Positions 51,426 to 60,888 of a DNA stretch of 64,000 bases are shown piece by piece. The notes beneath the pieces are model-generated. The model was not told where the DNA came from. It saw only the letters and a program-made list of their open reading frames with translations, and did not search any database. Origin of the DNA: Marinobacter sp. THAF197a (GTDB taxonomy: Bacteria; Pseudomonadota; Gammaproteobacteria; Pseudomonadales; Oleiphilaceae); contig NZ_CP045324.1 in NCBI RefSeq assembly GCF_009363275.1, positions 3,038,001 to 3,102,000 on the forward strand, in the 5' to 3' direction. Position numbers and translations under genes: made by a program. Numbering within the stretch: the stretch's first letter is position 1; each line of letters starts with the position of its first letter.

Positions 51426-52628
51426 ATGCCACTCAAAGAAAAACGACTTCCGGTTACTGTTCTATCGGGCTTTCTCGGTGCCGGAAAAACCACGGTACTG
51501 AACCACATCCTGAACAATCGCGACGGCAAGAGAGTGGCGGTCATCGTCAACGACATGAGTGAAGTCAACATTGACGCCGCCCAGGTACAACAGGAAGTCA
51601 CGCTGAACCGCTCGGAAGAGAAGCTGGTTGAGATGAGTAATGGCTGCATTTGCTGCACTCTGCGTGAAGACCTCTTAATCGAAGTGCGCAAGCTGGCCGC
51701 AGAAGGTCGCTTTGACTGCCTGGTAATCGAGTCCACAGGAATTTCAGAGCCACTGCCCGTGGCCGAAACCTTCACCTTCGCCGACGAAGACGGCGTCAGC
51801 CTGTCGGATATCGCCCGGCTCGACACCATGGTTACCGTAGTGGATGCGGTAAATTTTCTGAAAGACTATGACGAGGCACAATCGTTACAGGAAACCGGAG
51901 AAAGTCTTGGCGAAGAAGATGAACGCAGCGTGGCGGACCTGCTGGTAGACCAGGTGGAGTTCAGCGACATTCTGCTGATCAGCAAAACCGATCTGATCTC
52001 CCCTGACAATCTGGCCAGGCTAACAGGCGTGCTGCGCAGCCTGAATTCTGAGGCAGAGATCCTTCCCATCAAACAAGGCGCCGTGCCGCTGGATAAAGTG
52101 CTTAATACCAATCGCTTCAGCTTTGAACGCGCCCAGCAGGCGCCCGGCTGGCTGAAAGAAATGCGCGGTGAGCATATTCCGGAAACCGAGGAATACGGCA
52201 TTTCCAGCTTCGTCTACCGGGCCCGCCGCCCGTTCCACCCGGCAAAGTTCTATGATTTCCTGCACCAGGGCGTATCCAGTGGAAAACTGATTCGCTCAAA
52301 AGGTTATTTCTGGCTCGCCACCCGCCCGGAGTTTGCCGGCAACTGGAGCCAGGCGGGCGGCATTGCCCGGCACGGGTTTGCCGGAATGTTCTGGAAGGCG
52401 GTACCGGAAAACAACTGGCCCGAAGACCCGGAGTATCGCCAGGCAATTATGGAAAGCTGGGTAGAGCCGTTCGGCGATATGCGCCAGGAGCTGGTGTTTA
52501 TCGGCCAGAATCTCGACCAGGACAGCATCACCCGCCAACTGGACGATTGCCTGCTGGATGAAGAGCAGCTGTTGGCCGGAAAGTCTTTCTGGAAAACGCT
52601 GAACGATCCGTTTCCGGCCTGGGACTAA
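51426..52628 (+). CDS. zigA: CobW/COG0523 family GTP-dependent zinc metallochaperone ZigA
   Basis: A 400-residue G3E GTPase: Walker A GFLGAGKTTVLNHIL near residue 15, the metal-binding CICC motif in MSNGCICCTLREDL near residue 73, and VLISKTDL-like base-recognition text. The C-terminal CobW_C domain follows (about 270-400). Zur control and the downstream dksA2 match P. aeruginosa-type ZigA, which supplies zinc to target proteins under shortage. ATG 51426 has AGGAG eight bases upstream. It is followed six bases later by the dksA-type gene. Confidence 0.9.
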   Translation: MPLKEKRLPVTVLSGFLGAGKTTVLNHILNNRDGKRVAVIVNDMSEVNIDAAQVQQEVTLNRSEEKLVEMSNGCICCTLREDLLIEVRKLAAEGRFDCLVIESTGISEPLPVAETFTFADEDGVSLSDIARLDTMVTVVDAVNFLKDYDEAQSLQETGESLGEEDERSVADLLVDQVEFSDILLISKTDLISPDNLARLTGVLRSLNSEAEILPIKQGAVPLDKVLNTNRFSFERAQQAPGWLKEMRGEHIPETEEYGISSFVYRARRPFHPAKFYDFLHQGVSSGKLIRSKGYFWLATRPEFAGNWSQAGGIARHGFAGMFWKAVPENNWPEDPEYRQAIMESWVEPFGDMRQELVFIGQNLDQDSITRQLDDCLLDEEQLLAGKSFWKTLNDPFPAWD

Positions 52629-52634
52629 TATCAG

Positions 52635-53042
52635 ATGACACTGACAAAAGATGAGTTGTTAAAGGCGCCCGCCGACGAGTACATGAACGAGGCGCAGCTG
52701 GCGTTCTTCCGACAGTTACTCGAAGACCTGCGCCAGGAAACCATGGACAACATTGAAGCGGCAAAGCAACAGCTGGCCAGCCCTCCGGAAATGAACGATG
52801 AAGCAGACCGGGCCTCATATGAGGAGGAATCCCGGCTGGCCCTACGCATAGTCGACCGCGAGCGCCGCCTGCTACCGAAAATAGATGCCGCGATGAAGCG
52901 GATTGCCAACGGTGACTATGGGTACTGCCTGGAATCTGGCGAGCCCATCGGGATACCCAGGCTACTGGCACGCCCCACAGCGGAGTTATGTGCCGAGGTG
53001 AAAACCCTGAACGAGCGAAAGGAGCTTAACTTTCGGCACTAA
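52635..53042 (+). CDS. dksA2: DksA2-type zinc-independent RNA polymerase regulator
   Basis: A 135-residue DksA/TraR-family protein with the coiled-coil body and the zinc-finger-like segment YGYCLESGEPIGIPRLLARP then TAELCAEV. Canonical DksA has four cysteines here (CxxC...CxxC); this protein has only the first of each pair, C..S and C..V, as in P. aeruginosa DksA2, which works without zinc. Its Zur-controlled position behind zigA fits a zinc-sparing replacement for canonical DksA. The tail is ERKELNFRH. Confidence 0.9.
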   Translation: MTLTKDELLKAPADEYMNEAQLAFFRQLLEDLRQETMDNIEAAKQQLASPPEMNDEADRASYEEESRLALRIVDRERRLLPKIDAAMKRIANGDYGYCLESGEPIGIPRLLARPTAELCAEVKTLNERKELNFRH

Positions 53043-53049
53043 CTCCCAA

Positions 53050-54939
53050 CTAAAGCACTTCGCCTGCAAAACTGATCCGGGATTCTCTTACCAGCACATC
53101 CAGAAACCGATTGAACCGGTCAACCTCTCGCTGAGGAACGGATTGCTCAGGAATCTCAAGCTCAGTGACGACATCCAGCGTCTGGTTACCACCTCGTTGC
53201 ACATGGCGCACCATACGTCCGAAATCGTTTGAGTAGTCGAACTCCGGAGTCAGGGTCGTCAGGGACCAGGCTTCACCCACGTCAAACCGATAGGTTGTCT
53301 TTACCTGTAACCCCGGGAAGCGTGCAACTCGCGCGTTGTTTTCAAGATAAAGACTATGGATCTCCTGATTCAGCCAGGCACTGTGCTCAAAATATGACAT
53401 GGCTTCCTCTGGATTCAGAAACGGATCAAATTCCGTATCGGACCGAACGCTGACTTCCGGGGCCAGCGATTCAAAACCAAAGAACTCGAATGACGGCTCC
53501 ACCGTATCAGCCACCTGCTCTTGATAGTTCTTTACGGCCCACTCCCTTCGACTATCGGAGTCCATTCCGGAGAGGAAGCCACGAAATATACCCGCATACT
53601 CTCCGATATAGGTTCGTGTCAGTTGCTCTGTGGCTCCGCCCTGCCTCGTGAAGTTCAACTCGCTATTCACACGAACTTTCCAGCGAAAAGGTGCAACGGC
53701 AATCTCATCGGGTTCCGACCCCGGCTCCAGTTTCAACGCCACTTTGCCCTGGATCCAGGCGGGGGTGTGGAGCCAGTCTGTATGGGCATCTGTCGCGTCC
53801 AGGCAGTGGGTGTTTCCTTCCAGCTCAAAGCACACCACCATATGGTCAAAATACCGCATACTGGGAACCATAAGCCGGGACGGATTTTTCCTCTCTGTCG
53901 CCACCAGAACGGGATAGGCCTCAACACCAATCTGCTTCAATAAATGGTGAAGCACAGCCGATTTGTCTTTGCAGTCTCCATACCGTGAGGTGAGCGTGGA
54001 GGCGACAGAATGGGGCGTTACCGCGTGCCCAAGCTCTGACATGGACACGTACCTGATATCTCTGGCTACAAATTCATGAATCCCGGCAATCTGCTCAGGC
54101 TGCGTTAGCCCGCCGGTCTCAAGTTCCACCAAAAGTTCGTCGCTACCACGGGTATCAGTCAACGCCTGATTAAACGCCGATCGCGCACGATCGATAACCG
54201 CATCCCAGCTTTTAGCTTCGCCGACGATCAGATGGTCGACTTCGTCGGCCCAGCTAACCTCGCCAGCAAACCGAACCGCGGGAATATCCGCACCCGAACA
54301 CGATAGTCCGTTATCGTCACCCTCGCATGATATCCAGTGCCCGCCAACGTCCCAGTCAACCTGCTCATCCTTCGGCCACTCCACCGTCAGGACCCAGTTA
54401 CTGACAGGCACCATAATCTGGGACGAGTAGATGTCAGTCCAACCCATCTCCAGGCGCGATCGGTCTGTCACAATCTCGTACTCGAGCATTGCGACGCTGC
54501 CCGCTCCCAGCCCAGGCAGCGCTATCACTGCCTGACGCCGGTCTGTAAACGTATTGCCGTTATCTACATTGGTAATTTTCAGGTTATCCGCTTCAAAGGC
54601 GTGCAAACGCCCTTTTGCGTCGATAGACGCAGCGAGGTGAATGGTGACTTGATCGGTCTGTTCATCAAAGTAGATGCGATCGGTTCCGTTATTCTGCACA
54701 TCCGTGCTGGAAGGGTAATACCAAACGTCCCTCACCCGACGGCGAACCGTATCTTTATCGACCTTGATATCGGTTTTGAACTCCAGGCGCGTTAACTCAC
54801 TCGGGAGGTCGTCCTTACCGCGAAGCTCGGAAGCCAGTTCATGAAGCGCCGAAAATTCGGGAGCATTCCACTGTATGGAGGGCTTGGCCCAGACACCCGC
54901 AGAGAGCACCAAAAACGGCGCCAGTAGTAGCCACCTCAT
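53050..54939 (-). CDS. DUF3857 / transglutaminase-like exported protein
   Basis: A 629-residue exported protein with a signal peptide (LVLSAGVWAKP), an N-terminal DUF3857 domain (about residues 30-220) and a transglutaminase-like core: SRYGDCKDKSAVLHHLLK with the catalytic Cys, PSMRYFDHMVVCF with the His, and CLDATDAHT with the Asp. The C-terminal half is a second beta-rich DUF-like region. Such proteins have unproven peptidase or transamidation functions. It overlaps the upstream membrane gene by four bases, so they are co-expressed. Confidence 0.82.
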   Translation of the reverse strand: MRWLLLAPFLVLSAGVWAKPSIQWNAPEFSALHELASELRGKDDLPSELTRLEFKTDIKVDKDTVRRRVRDVWYYPSSTDVQNNGTDRIYFDEQTDQVTIHLAASIDAKGRLHAFEADNLKITNVDNGNTFTDRRQAVIALPGLGAGSVAMLEYEIVTDRSRLEMGWTDIYSSQIMVPVSNWVLTVEWPKDEQVDWDVGGHWISCEGDDNGLSCSGADIPAVRFAGEVSWADEVDHLIVGEAKSWDAVIDRARSAFNQALTDTRGSDELLVELETGGLTQPEQIAGIHEFVARDIRYVSMSELGHAVTPHSVASTLTSRYGDCKDKSAVLHHLLKQIGVEAYPVLVATERKNPSRLMVPSMRYFDHMVVCFELEGNTHCLDATDAHTDWLHTPAWIQGKVALKLEPGSEPDEIAVAPFRWKVRVNSELNFTRQGGATEQLTRTYIGEYAGIFRGFLSGMDSDSRREWAVKNYQEQVADTVEPSFEFFGFESLAPEVSVRSDTEFDPFLNPEEAMSYFEHSAWLNQEIHSLYLENNARVARFPGLQVKTTYRFDVGEAWSLTTLTPEFDYSNDFGRMVRHVQRGGNQTLDVVTELEIPEQSVPQREVDRFNRFLDVLVRESRISFAGEVL

Positions 54940-56012
54940 AACACTTCAAACTCCTCAGTCATTCGAAGCAGCTCCGGTTTCCGCCGCTGGTACGTCGCGG
55001 CAGGAGTCGTCATATGAACGATAAGTTCATAGATGCCGTGATCGCTTTCAACAATTCCAGTGGTCCACATTGAAGGCATGTTCAGGTCCATGCCCGTACA
55101 GGTGATGCGGGTTGAAACGTTAAGACTGTTCCCGGAAAACTGTCGAAATTCTTCACAGCCGGCTCTCCTGAGACTGCCATAGAGGGTCTGCCGCCGGTTA
55201 TGTGCAAGCTCCTCGAGAGACATCCCCTCGTAGTGGTACACAATGGCCCAGATGTCCTCAGACGGCCCACGCATTTCAAGGAGCGCCTCGTCCTGGGTGA
55301 ACGTGCCCGGACTGACCCGAACCCAGCCATCTGTTGGTACCGGGAACTGAAAGCGTTCTTCGGCATCGACGTACACTTCGCCACCGGGCAATTCGTCGAG
55401 GTCATAAACCCCAAGAGCCCCGAGACTCAGGTACGGCAAGGCGATGAAGGTGACACAGACCATGGGCACGGCAATCAACCATTCCCACCACTTATAACCG
55501 CGACCAGCATCGCCAACCGGCGGGTTATCAAGGTTTCGCTTCAGGGTGTTGAACCGTGCTTCCAGAATGGTGAACAGAGTCCCCCAGACCAACATAGCAA
55601 ACACGAATGTCCACAGCGGAGTCGCAATACGTTCCTGAACGTTAAAAAAGGCAGAGACCAGTATTACGCCAGCTATCCATAGGTAGCGACTCGCGCCCCA
55701 GCCAGGCACTCCGTTGGCCCGTTCCAACTCCCGGAGATAACGAGTCAGTCTGGGCAATGCAATCAACTGGGCAAGCAGGAAAAGCGGCACGAAAAACCAT
55801 AGCCAGGGCTTCACATCATGCTGCCCTAAACGACGTACCTCACGGAGTCGCCCCACGAGCCAGAACATGGTGTATAACCCGAACGTGGATGCATGAAGAA
55901 TGAAATCCCACCACCAGGCTCGGGGGGCTTTCATTGATTGTTCCAGACTGGAACCATGTTGGGGGTACTTCGATACAGCGCCGACTTCCTGACTTCCCTG
56001 GCCATCAAACAC
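54936..56012 (-). CDS. Membrane protein of unknown function coupled to the transglutaminase-like gene
   Basis: A 358-residue protein with about five or six hydrophobic helices in the first 200 residues (FILHASTFGLYTMFWLVGRL, WLWFFVPLFLLAQLIALPRL) and a soluble C-terminal region (about 210-358). The first part is DUF4234-like in spacing. The GTG start at 56012 has AGGAG ten bases upstream; MKAPRAWWWDF at 55934 is an alternative. The four-base overlap with the transglutaminase gene suggests a joint envelope role. I do not recognise the family. Confidence 0.65.
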   Translation of the reverse strand: MFDGQGSQEVGAVSKYPQHGSSLEQSMKAPRAWWWDFILHASTFGLYTMFWLVGRLREVRRLGQHDVKPWLWFFVPLFLLAQLIALPRLTRYLRELERANGVPGWGASRYLWIAGVILVSAFFNVQERIATPLWTFVFAMLVWGTLFTILEARFNTLKRNLDNPPVGDAGRGYKWWEWLIAVPMVCVTFIALPYLSLGALGVYDLDELPGGEVYVDAEERFQFPVPTDGWVRVSPGTFTQDEALLEMRGPSEDIWAIVYHYEGMSLEELAHNRRQTLYGSLRRAGCEEFRQFSGNSLNVSTRITCTGMDLNMPSMWTTGIVESDHGIYELIVHMTTPAATYQRRKPELLRMTEEFEVL

Positions 56013-56119
56013 AGCTGTGTTGCTCCTGAACTAAGGCGTAATCTTGACAATACAGTAACAAAACGCCCCGCGGTTTAATGCCTTTGCTTTACCGTTTTTG
56101 AGAACCAGTCACGAAACTT

Positions 56120-57859
56120 TTAACCGGCTGGAATAAACTTCCCGAACCCCATATCACGCCCCAGCGCTGGCAGGATCTCCTCCTCATCCACCGCCAGCTT
56201 GCCGTTGATCAGCACGGTTTTCACGATTCCGGGGTTTCGGTTAACCAGGCGTTGAAGGTCGAAATTCTCCATGTCGCCCCAGTGCACCTGCTCCAGATTC
56301 TGGTCAAACCCTGATGGATCCAGCACCACCAGATCCGCCCGGTCACCCTCGCGGATTTTGCCCGCGTCAATGCCAAACCAGTCGGCCTGGTCGCCGGTCA
56401 GGCGATGCACCGCCTGCTCCATGGTCATGATCGAGTCGCCTTCCTCGATGGATTCGTGCACCAATTTCAACATGCGTAGCGGCAGGTTGTAGAACGCCAT
56501 ATTGCGGATATGAGCGCCGGCGTCGCTGAAGGTAATCAGCGAACGAGGGTCTTTGACGATGCGCTTGAGCACCTGTTTCCGGTGGTTACCCACGGTGGTG
56601 TACCAGCGGATCTTCTTACCGAATTCCACCACCAGATCCAGGAACAGATCGACCACGTGTACACCACGGGCCTTGGCCACTTCCTCGAAGTTCTTGCCGA
56701 TCAGGGATTGATCCGGGCAGTCGATGATCATGGCGTCACCAAAGTCTCGCTGCCACACCCTTGGGCTCAGTTTTTCGCCATAGAACTTACGGAACTTACG
56801 CCGGTACGCTTCGTCTTTCAGGAGTTCGTTGCGCTCAACCGCGTCTTTCAGGTCCAGGGCCATTTCGCCGGCGCCAAACTCTTCAAAAAACACCACATCG
56901 ATGCCGTCGGCATACACGGTGAACGGCGTGGGCAACACCTGCCAGCGGAAATCCCCTCGCAACGCATTGGTAAACACAGAGGTCAGGCGGGTCAGGTTGG
57001 TGAGGTAGGCACTGCCTTTAAGATCCATCTGGCTGATCAACGTGGTCTTCAGGGGCCGGCGCAACCAACCCAGGCATTCGCGCACATACTGCAGAATCTG
57101 TAGCGGCGTGGCGGCATTCGGCGCCCCCTGATGCACCCGGTTGTACTGGCGCACCAGCTTGTTCAGGCGCGCCACCTCTTTCCATTTGGCGTAGGTGCTG
57201 GGCAAACTCTTGGACCACTCCCGGTCGCCGTCTACCTTGTCCCATTTAAGGCACATAGTAGACAGCCCCAGGAAGCCTTCTTCCAGGGCCTCTTTGAGTA
57301 ACCGTTCCATGGTTTGCATTTCTTCTTCGGTGGGCTGAATCGCCAGGTCGGTAGCCCGGCTGAGCCCCATCACCCCCACTCGCAGGTCGCTGTGGCCCAG
57401 AAAACTGATCACGTTGGGGCCCAGTGGCACTTGCTGGATATGCTCAACCCATTGCTTGGGGGTCGACCAGGTTTTATGTTCCTTCAGGATCGGCAGCACC
57501 CGTTCCCGGGGCACGGTTTCCACCCGGGTAAAAATGTCCGATGCGTCCTCATATTCGCTACAAATCATGCTCAGGGAACAACTGCCCACCAGCACCGTGG
57601 TCACACCATGGCGCACCGATTCCGACAGGCTGGGGCTGACCAGCAGCTCGGCATCGTAATGGGTATGGGTATCCAGGAATCCCGGCGTCACCCACTTGCC
57701 AGAGGCATCAATCACGCGGTCAGCCTCAGCATAATCGATGGCTTCACCAGTGACCCTGGCAACACGGCCATCCTTGATCGCCAGATTGCGGATGGAAGAC
57801 GGGGCGCCGGTGCCGTCAAAGTACCGGCCACCTTCAATGATGAAGTCGTACTGAGCCAT
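56120..57859 (-). CDS. Amidohydrolase, N-acyl-D-amino-acid deacylase-like
   Basis: A 579-residue amidohydrolase. It has the metal-binding FLDTHTHYDAEL near residue 60 and a later His (SFLGHSDLR), with FSDAGAHIRNMAF near 445 carrying the catalytic Asp/His. Together with the C-terminal beta segment REGDRADLVVLDP this matches the D-aminoacylase / N-acyl-D-amino acid deacylase family. Substrate is not certain. The ATG at 57859 is chosen over an in-frame upstream start. Confidence 0.85.
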   Translation of the reverse strand: MAQYDFIIEGGRYFDGTGAPSSIRNLAIKDGRVARVTGEAIDYAEADRVIDASGKWVTPGFLDTHTHYDAELLVSPSLSESVRHGVTTVLVGSCSLSMICSEYEDASDIFTRVETVPRERVLPILKEHKTWSTPKQWVEHIQQVPLGPNVISFLGHSDLRVGVMGLSRATDLAIQPTEEEMQTMERLLKEALEEGFLGLSTMCLKWDKVDGDREWSKSLPSTYAKWKEVARLNKLVRQYNRVHQGAPNAATPLQILQYVRECLGWLRRPLKTTLISQMDLKGSAYLTNLTRLTSVFTNALRGDFRWQVLPTPFTVYADGIDVVFFEEFGAGEMALDLKDAVERNELLKDEAYRRKFRKFYGEKLSPRVWQRDFGDAMIIDCPDQSLIGKNFEEVAKARGVHVVDLFLDLVVEFGKKIRWYTTVGNHRKQVLKRIVKDPRSLITFSDAGAHIRNMAFYNLPLRMLKLVHESIEEGDSIMTMEQAVHRLTGDQADWFGIDAGKIREGDRADLVVLDPSGFDQNLEQVHWGDMENFDLQRLVNRNPGIVKTVLINGKLAVDEEEILPALGRDMGFGKFIPAG

Positions 57860-57986
57860 AGCGGTGTTCCCTTTCACTGATCTTGTTATTGTCAGGGCAT
57901 TGGCCAGAATCAAATGCAATTCTATGTCTGGCCTGAGACTACTCAGGATAGCTCAAGAGCAGGCGATTATCGCCGCAAAACACGCC

Positions 57987-58442
57987 TCAGAGTATCAACG
58001 TTAACCCGCCGGTAAACAGCGCGAGCAGAATCGACAACCCTATCAGCGTCTTCCAGGGGAATGGCGGTGGCGTTGGCTCAACCGCCAACTGCTGTTCCAG
58101 GTACGTTCGCAGCAATCCGGTGTTGCGGGTATTGGCTTTGTAGATGGCATCAAAGGCGTCGCCAACCACGGGTAACAGACCGCCCAAAAAATCAATCATC
58201 ATATTGCGCCGCATGCGTCGCTTTACGGCTTTGCTTGCGCCAACCCGATGCGCTTCGATCAGGACATAACTCGACAACACCAAGCCTACGAAGTCTCCCA
58301 CCACCGGTATCAGGCCAATGACGGCTTCCACGCCAAACTTGAAGCGGGTAAAAGGAATGCCAATGCTGCTGTCCATCAAACGGCTGAATCGATCCAGCCG
58401 TTTCAAGGTGGCCCGTTGCTGGGCTTCAGTGGGTTGCTTCAC
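57987..58442 (-). CDS. DUF4112 membrane protein
   Basis: A 151-residue protein with DUF4112 features: LDRFSRLMDSSIGIPFTRFK, then GVEAVIGLIPVVGDFVGLVLS and MIDFLGGLLPVVGDAFDAIYKAN, two related glycine-rich membrane hairpins, and a final C-terminal membrane helix. The function is unknown. Start overlaps the upstream DUF3010 stop by four bases. Confidence 0.88.
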   Translation of the reverse strand: MKQPTEAQQRATLKRLDRFSRLMDSSIGIPFTRFKFGVEAVIGLIPVVGDFVGLVLSSYVLIEAHRVGASKAVKRRMRRNMMIDFLGGLLPVVGDAFDAIYKANTRNTGLLRTYLEQQLAVEPTPPPFPWKTLIGLSILLALFTGGLTLIL

Positions 58443-58873
58443 TGTTTCGCCATCAATCCGACGTAAGCTGCAATGAAGGCGGTTTCCTGGAAGGCTTTCA
58501 AACCGGTCTCCTCAAAATGAATCGGCAGTGGGTTGGCGGCGAGCGTAGATTTGATCAACGCAGGAGGGAGCAATCTGACTTCCAGATCCGGGTCTGCAAT
58601 CAGCTGTATCGTCGCCTCCAGTTTGAAACTGATGGCACCGCCAGCAAACTTGCCTTTGGGCATGCGTTCCTTGATTGCAACACGGGTAACCCCATGCTCG
58701 GCCATCAGCTCCGCGAACGCCGCCTGGAACTGCTTCAGGTCTTCGCGAGTGTGGTTTTTAACCAGCGATAGCCTGCGCACTTTGCATTCCGGCAGGCTGA
58801 TCAGCCCCCGATCCAGTTTCAGCAAACACAGCACTGCGTCGCTCGCGGTAAGTTCAACGCCACAAATAATCAT
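58439..58873 (-). CDS. DUF3010 family protein
   Basis: A 144-residue protein with MIICGVELTASDAVLCLL and the helical NHTREDLKQFQAAFAEL; KERMPKGKFAGGAISFKLEA is family-like and the whole resembles an RNase H-like fold with an acidic residue near the first strand (ELTASDA). Function is unknown. Its stop overlaps the DUF4112 start. It lies downstream of the SEC-C gene. Confidence 0.8.
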   Translation of the reverse strand: MIICGVELTASDAVLCLLKLDRGLISLPECKVRRLSLVKNHTREDLKQFQAAFAELMAEHGVTRVAIKERMPKGKFAGGAISFKLEATIQLIADPDLEVRLLPPALIKSTLAANPLPIHFEETGLKAFQETAFIAAYVGLMAKQ

Positions 58874-58901
58874 AATATTGCTCTCTTTGCTCGCCGCACC
58901 T

Positions 58902-59246
58902 TCAGCCACAGCACTTTTTGAACTTCAGACCACTACCGCAACTGCACGGGTCGTTACGAGACGGCGTTTTCGTGGTGACGACAGTCGCAACCTTGTTCAG
59001 AAGTACCGTCAGCTCGGCGATGGATTCAACCGCTCCCTCCCGGTCGTCTACCGTGATGTTGGCATGCAGCCCGGCCTCGGCCACCTGGGCTTCGATCTCT
59101 TGCTTGCGTGCCTCACTGGTTACCACCAGCGTTAGCGGAAATTTCTTGCTGCCGCTTTTCTGACTGGCCTTGGTTTTGAACCCGCCGTAATCGGTGTGGT
59201 GCTGGCGAGCATCTTGCCGGCCTTTATAAAAGAACTTGTCTGACAT
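58902..59246 (-). CDS. PBPRA1643-type SEC-C/SWIM zinc-motif protein
   Basis: A 114-residue protein starting MSDKFFYKGRQDARQHHTDY and ending in the SEC-C motif RNDPCSCGSGLKFKKCCG, which binds a zinc ion with Cys-x-Cys...CC. The arrangement is that of the PBPRA1643-family SWIM/SEC-C proteins. Function is unknown; SEC-C motifs elsewhere contact the ribosome or SecB/SecA partners. ATG 59246 is chosen over a longer frame, as the family begins there. Confidence 0.87.
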   Translation of the reverse strand: MSDKFFYKGRQDARQHHTDYGGFKTKASQKSGSKKFPLTLVVTSEARKQEIEAQVAEAGLHANITVDDREGAVESIAELTVLLNKVATVVTTKTPSRNDPCSCGSGLKFKKCCG

Positions 59247-59417
59247 GCTGACATCCTGATGAACGGAAGAGAGCCCGGAAGCCTGGAGAACGCCTGCAGC
59301 CGCTGGGCGGAGACGTTTTAGCACGCTTGTGGCGCCGAATATATAGGCAGAAGCGGAAGTCACTCAGTTAAAGCGGCAAATCCAGTGAAGAAGCCCTGCG
59401 GACGCTGTGTGAATGCA

Positions 59418-60128
59418 TCAGCCCAAGAGCCGCTCTTTCGCCTCATTGATGCGTGCCGCCAGATAGTTGCTACCTCCACGGTCCGGATGCATTTTCTGCA
59501 TCATCCGGCGGTGGGCCTGGACAATCTCTTCCTCACTGGCGCCGGGCTCCAGGCCAAGGATATCCAGCGCTTCGGCCTCGGTAAGCGGGCCGCCCGCCCG
59601 GGAGGGTTCACCGGATTCACCGCCAGCGGTATCGCCCTGATCATCCGCCCGCCAGGAGTCGCCAAACCGGCGGTCCAGGTAGGTTTCCAGCAATCGGGCA
59701 GAGTCTTCATCTTCAGCCCGGCAAAATCGTAACAACTCCAGAAACTCGCTCTCGCTCAGATCCGACAGCGCTCGCCCAGCCATCGGCCCTTTCAGAACCT
59801 TGCCGCTCATGAACCCGGAATCGTGGTCCAGACTCATTTCCAGGATATCGCTACTCACCCGGGATTGATTTCCGGTTTTCGCCTGGGCACCGCCGGGCAG
59901 GTTGCCGGCCAGCAATGAAGGCAACACCCGGCGCAACAATGGATAAAGGAAGGCCAGTAACGCGAAAAGAAAGTGCAGTCGGCCGGTAACCGCCATCACC
60001 AACACCAACCCGATCCCGGCAATCAACGCCAGTTTGATAACCGCCGGTTTGCGTTGACTGGCCGGCTGGCTGCGCAGCCAGACCCACGCAACAACCGTTA
60101 AAACAATAACCAACAGCGTTAGTGGCAC
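59418..60128 (-). CDS. Membrane-anchored DnaJ-domain protein (DjlA-like)
   Basis: A 236-residue protein with two N-terminal hydrophobic helices (LLVIVLTVVAWVWL and VIKLALIAGIGLVLVMAVTG) and a C-terminal J domain (about 180-235) containing the HPD motif in MQKMHPDRGGS. J-domain proteins activate Hsp70; DjlA-type ones do so at the membrane. GTG start at 60128. Next to the VWA gene with 38 bp between them. Confidence 0.82.
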   Translation of the reverse strand: MPLTLLVIVLTVVAWVWLRSQPASQRKPAVIKLALIAGIGLVLVMAVTGRLHFLFALLAFLYPLLRRVLPSLLAGNLPGGAQAKTGNQSRVSSDILEMSLDHDSGFMSGKVLKGPMAGRALSDLSESEFLELLRFCRAEDEDSARLLETYLDRRFGDSWRADDQGDTAGGESGEPSRAGGPLTEAEALDILGLEPGASEEEIVQAHRRMMQKMHPDRGGSNYLAARINEAKERLLG

Positions 60129-60166
60129 TCAGATACCCCGGGATTGGTCAGTGGATTCAGCAAGCG

Positions 60167-60862
60167 CTATCGGATTTGCTGAGTCAGGCGCTTCACTTCC
60201 GGAGAGCTACGGCAGGAAAAATCCTCCAGGGCTTTTGCTCCCCCGGAAGCATAGACCGCAACGGCCGCCATAAGATCCTTAAGCACCTGCGGGCTGTTCC
60301 GGTCGAAAGGCACGTAGGCGCCACCAGACAACTTGCTGACCTGCTGGAAAACGGCTTTGGCATGAGGGTCGTGCCCTTCATGGAACATGAATACCGGCGT
60401 TCGCAACAGGCCCAGCTCGCCTGCGCTGTGGCAAAGCTCATCCACAGACTCCTCGCAACAATCTCCGATAAACACCACGGCTTTGACGGCCTTTGCCCGG
60501 GTCTCCTTCACCGCATGGGTCAACACCCGGCCGATCTGGGTACGGCCACCCAGGCAGGACACGCCGTTCATCAAGTTCAGCAGCTGGCCAGTTTCATTCA
60601 CAAACCCGGTCGCCTTGAACTCACCAAAGCCACGGTAATAACACAGCTGAATGGCCAGGCCACCCAAATCCTTGGTGGCCATAAACAGTTCACTCTGTAA
60701 GTGGCAGGCCTGGTCCCAGGTTGCTTCACGGCTGGCGGTGGCATCCAGGGCGAAAATCAGACGGCCCTGGCCACCTCCCTTCGCGGGCAGCGTGCGAACC
60801 TGGTGGATAAACTGGTCGATGGCCTGTTTATCGGATTTGGTACGTAGCTCTTTGTCAGTCAT
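60167..60862 (-). CDS. VWA domain protein
   Basis: A 231-residue protein with a von Willebrand A fold: FALDATASREATWD (MIDAS-like D-x-T-x-S near residue 36), then RGFGEFKATGFV and VVFIGDCCEESVDEL. No membrane anchor or AAA partner is visible; it is separate from MoxR-type clusters. It is on the same strand and next to a J-domain gene and a DUF2750 gene. Function unknown. Confidence 0.8.
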   Translation of the reverse strand: MTDKELRTKSDKQAIDQFIHQVRTLPAKGGGQGRLIFALDATASREATWDQACHLQSELFMATKDLGGLAIQLCYYRGFGEFKATGFVNETGQLLNLMNGVSCLGGRTQIGRVLTHAVKETRAKAVKAVVFIGDCCEESVDELCHSAGELGLLRTPVFMFHEGHDPHAKAVFQQVSKLSGGAYVPFDRNSPQVLKDLMAAVAVYASGGAKALEDFSCRSSPEVKRLTQQIR

Positions 60863-60888
60863 CAGCGTCCGCCACCTCCCATGCAAAA

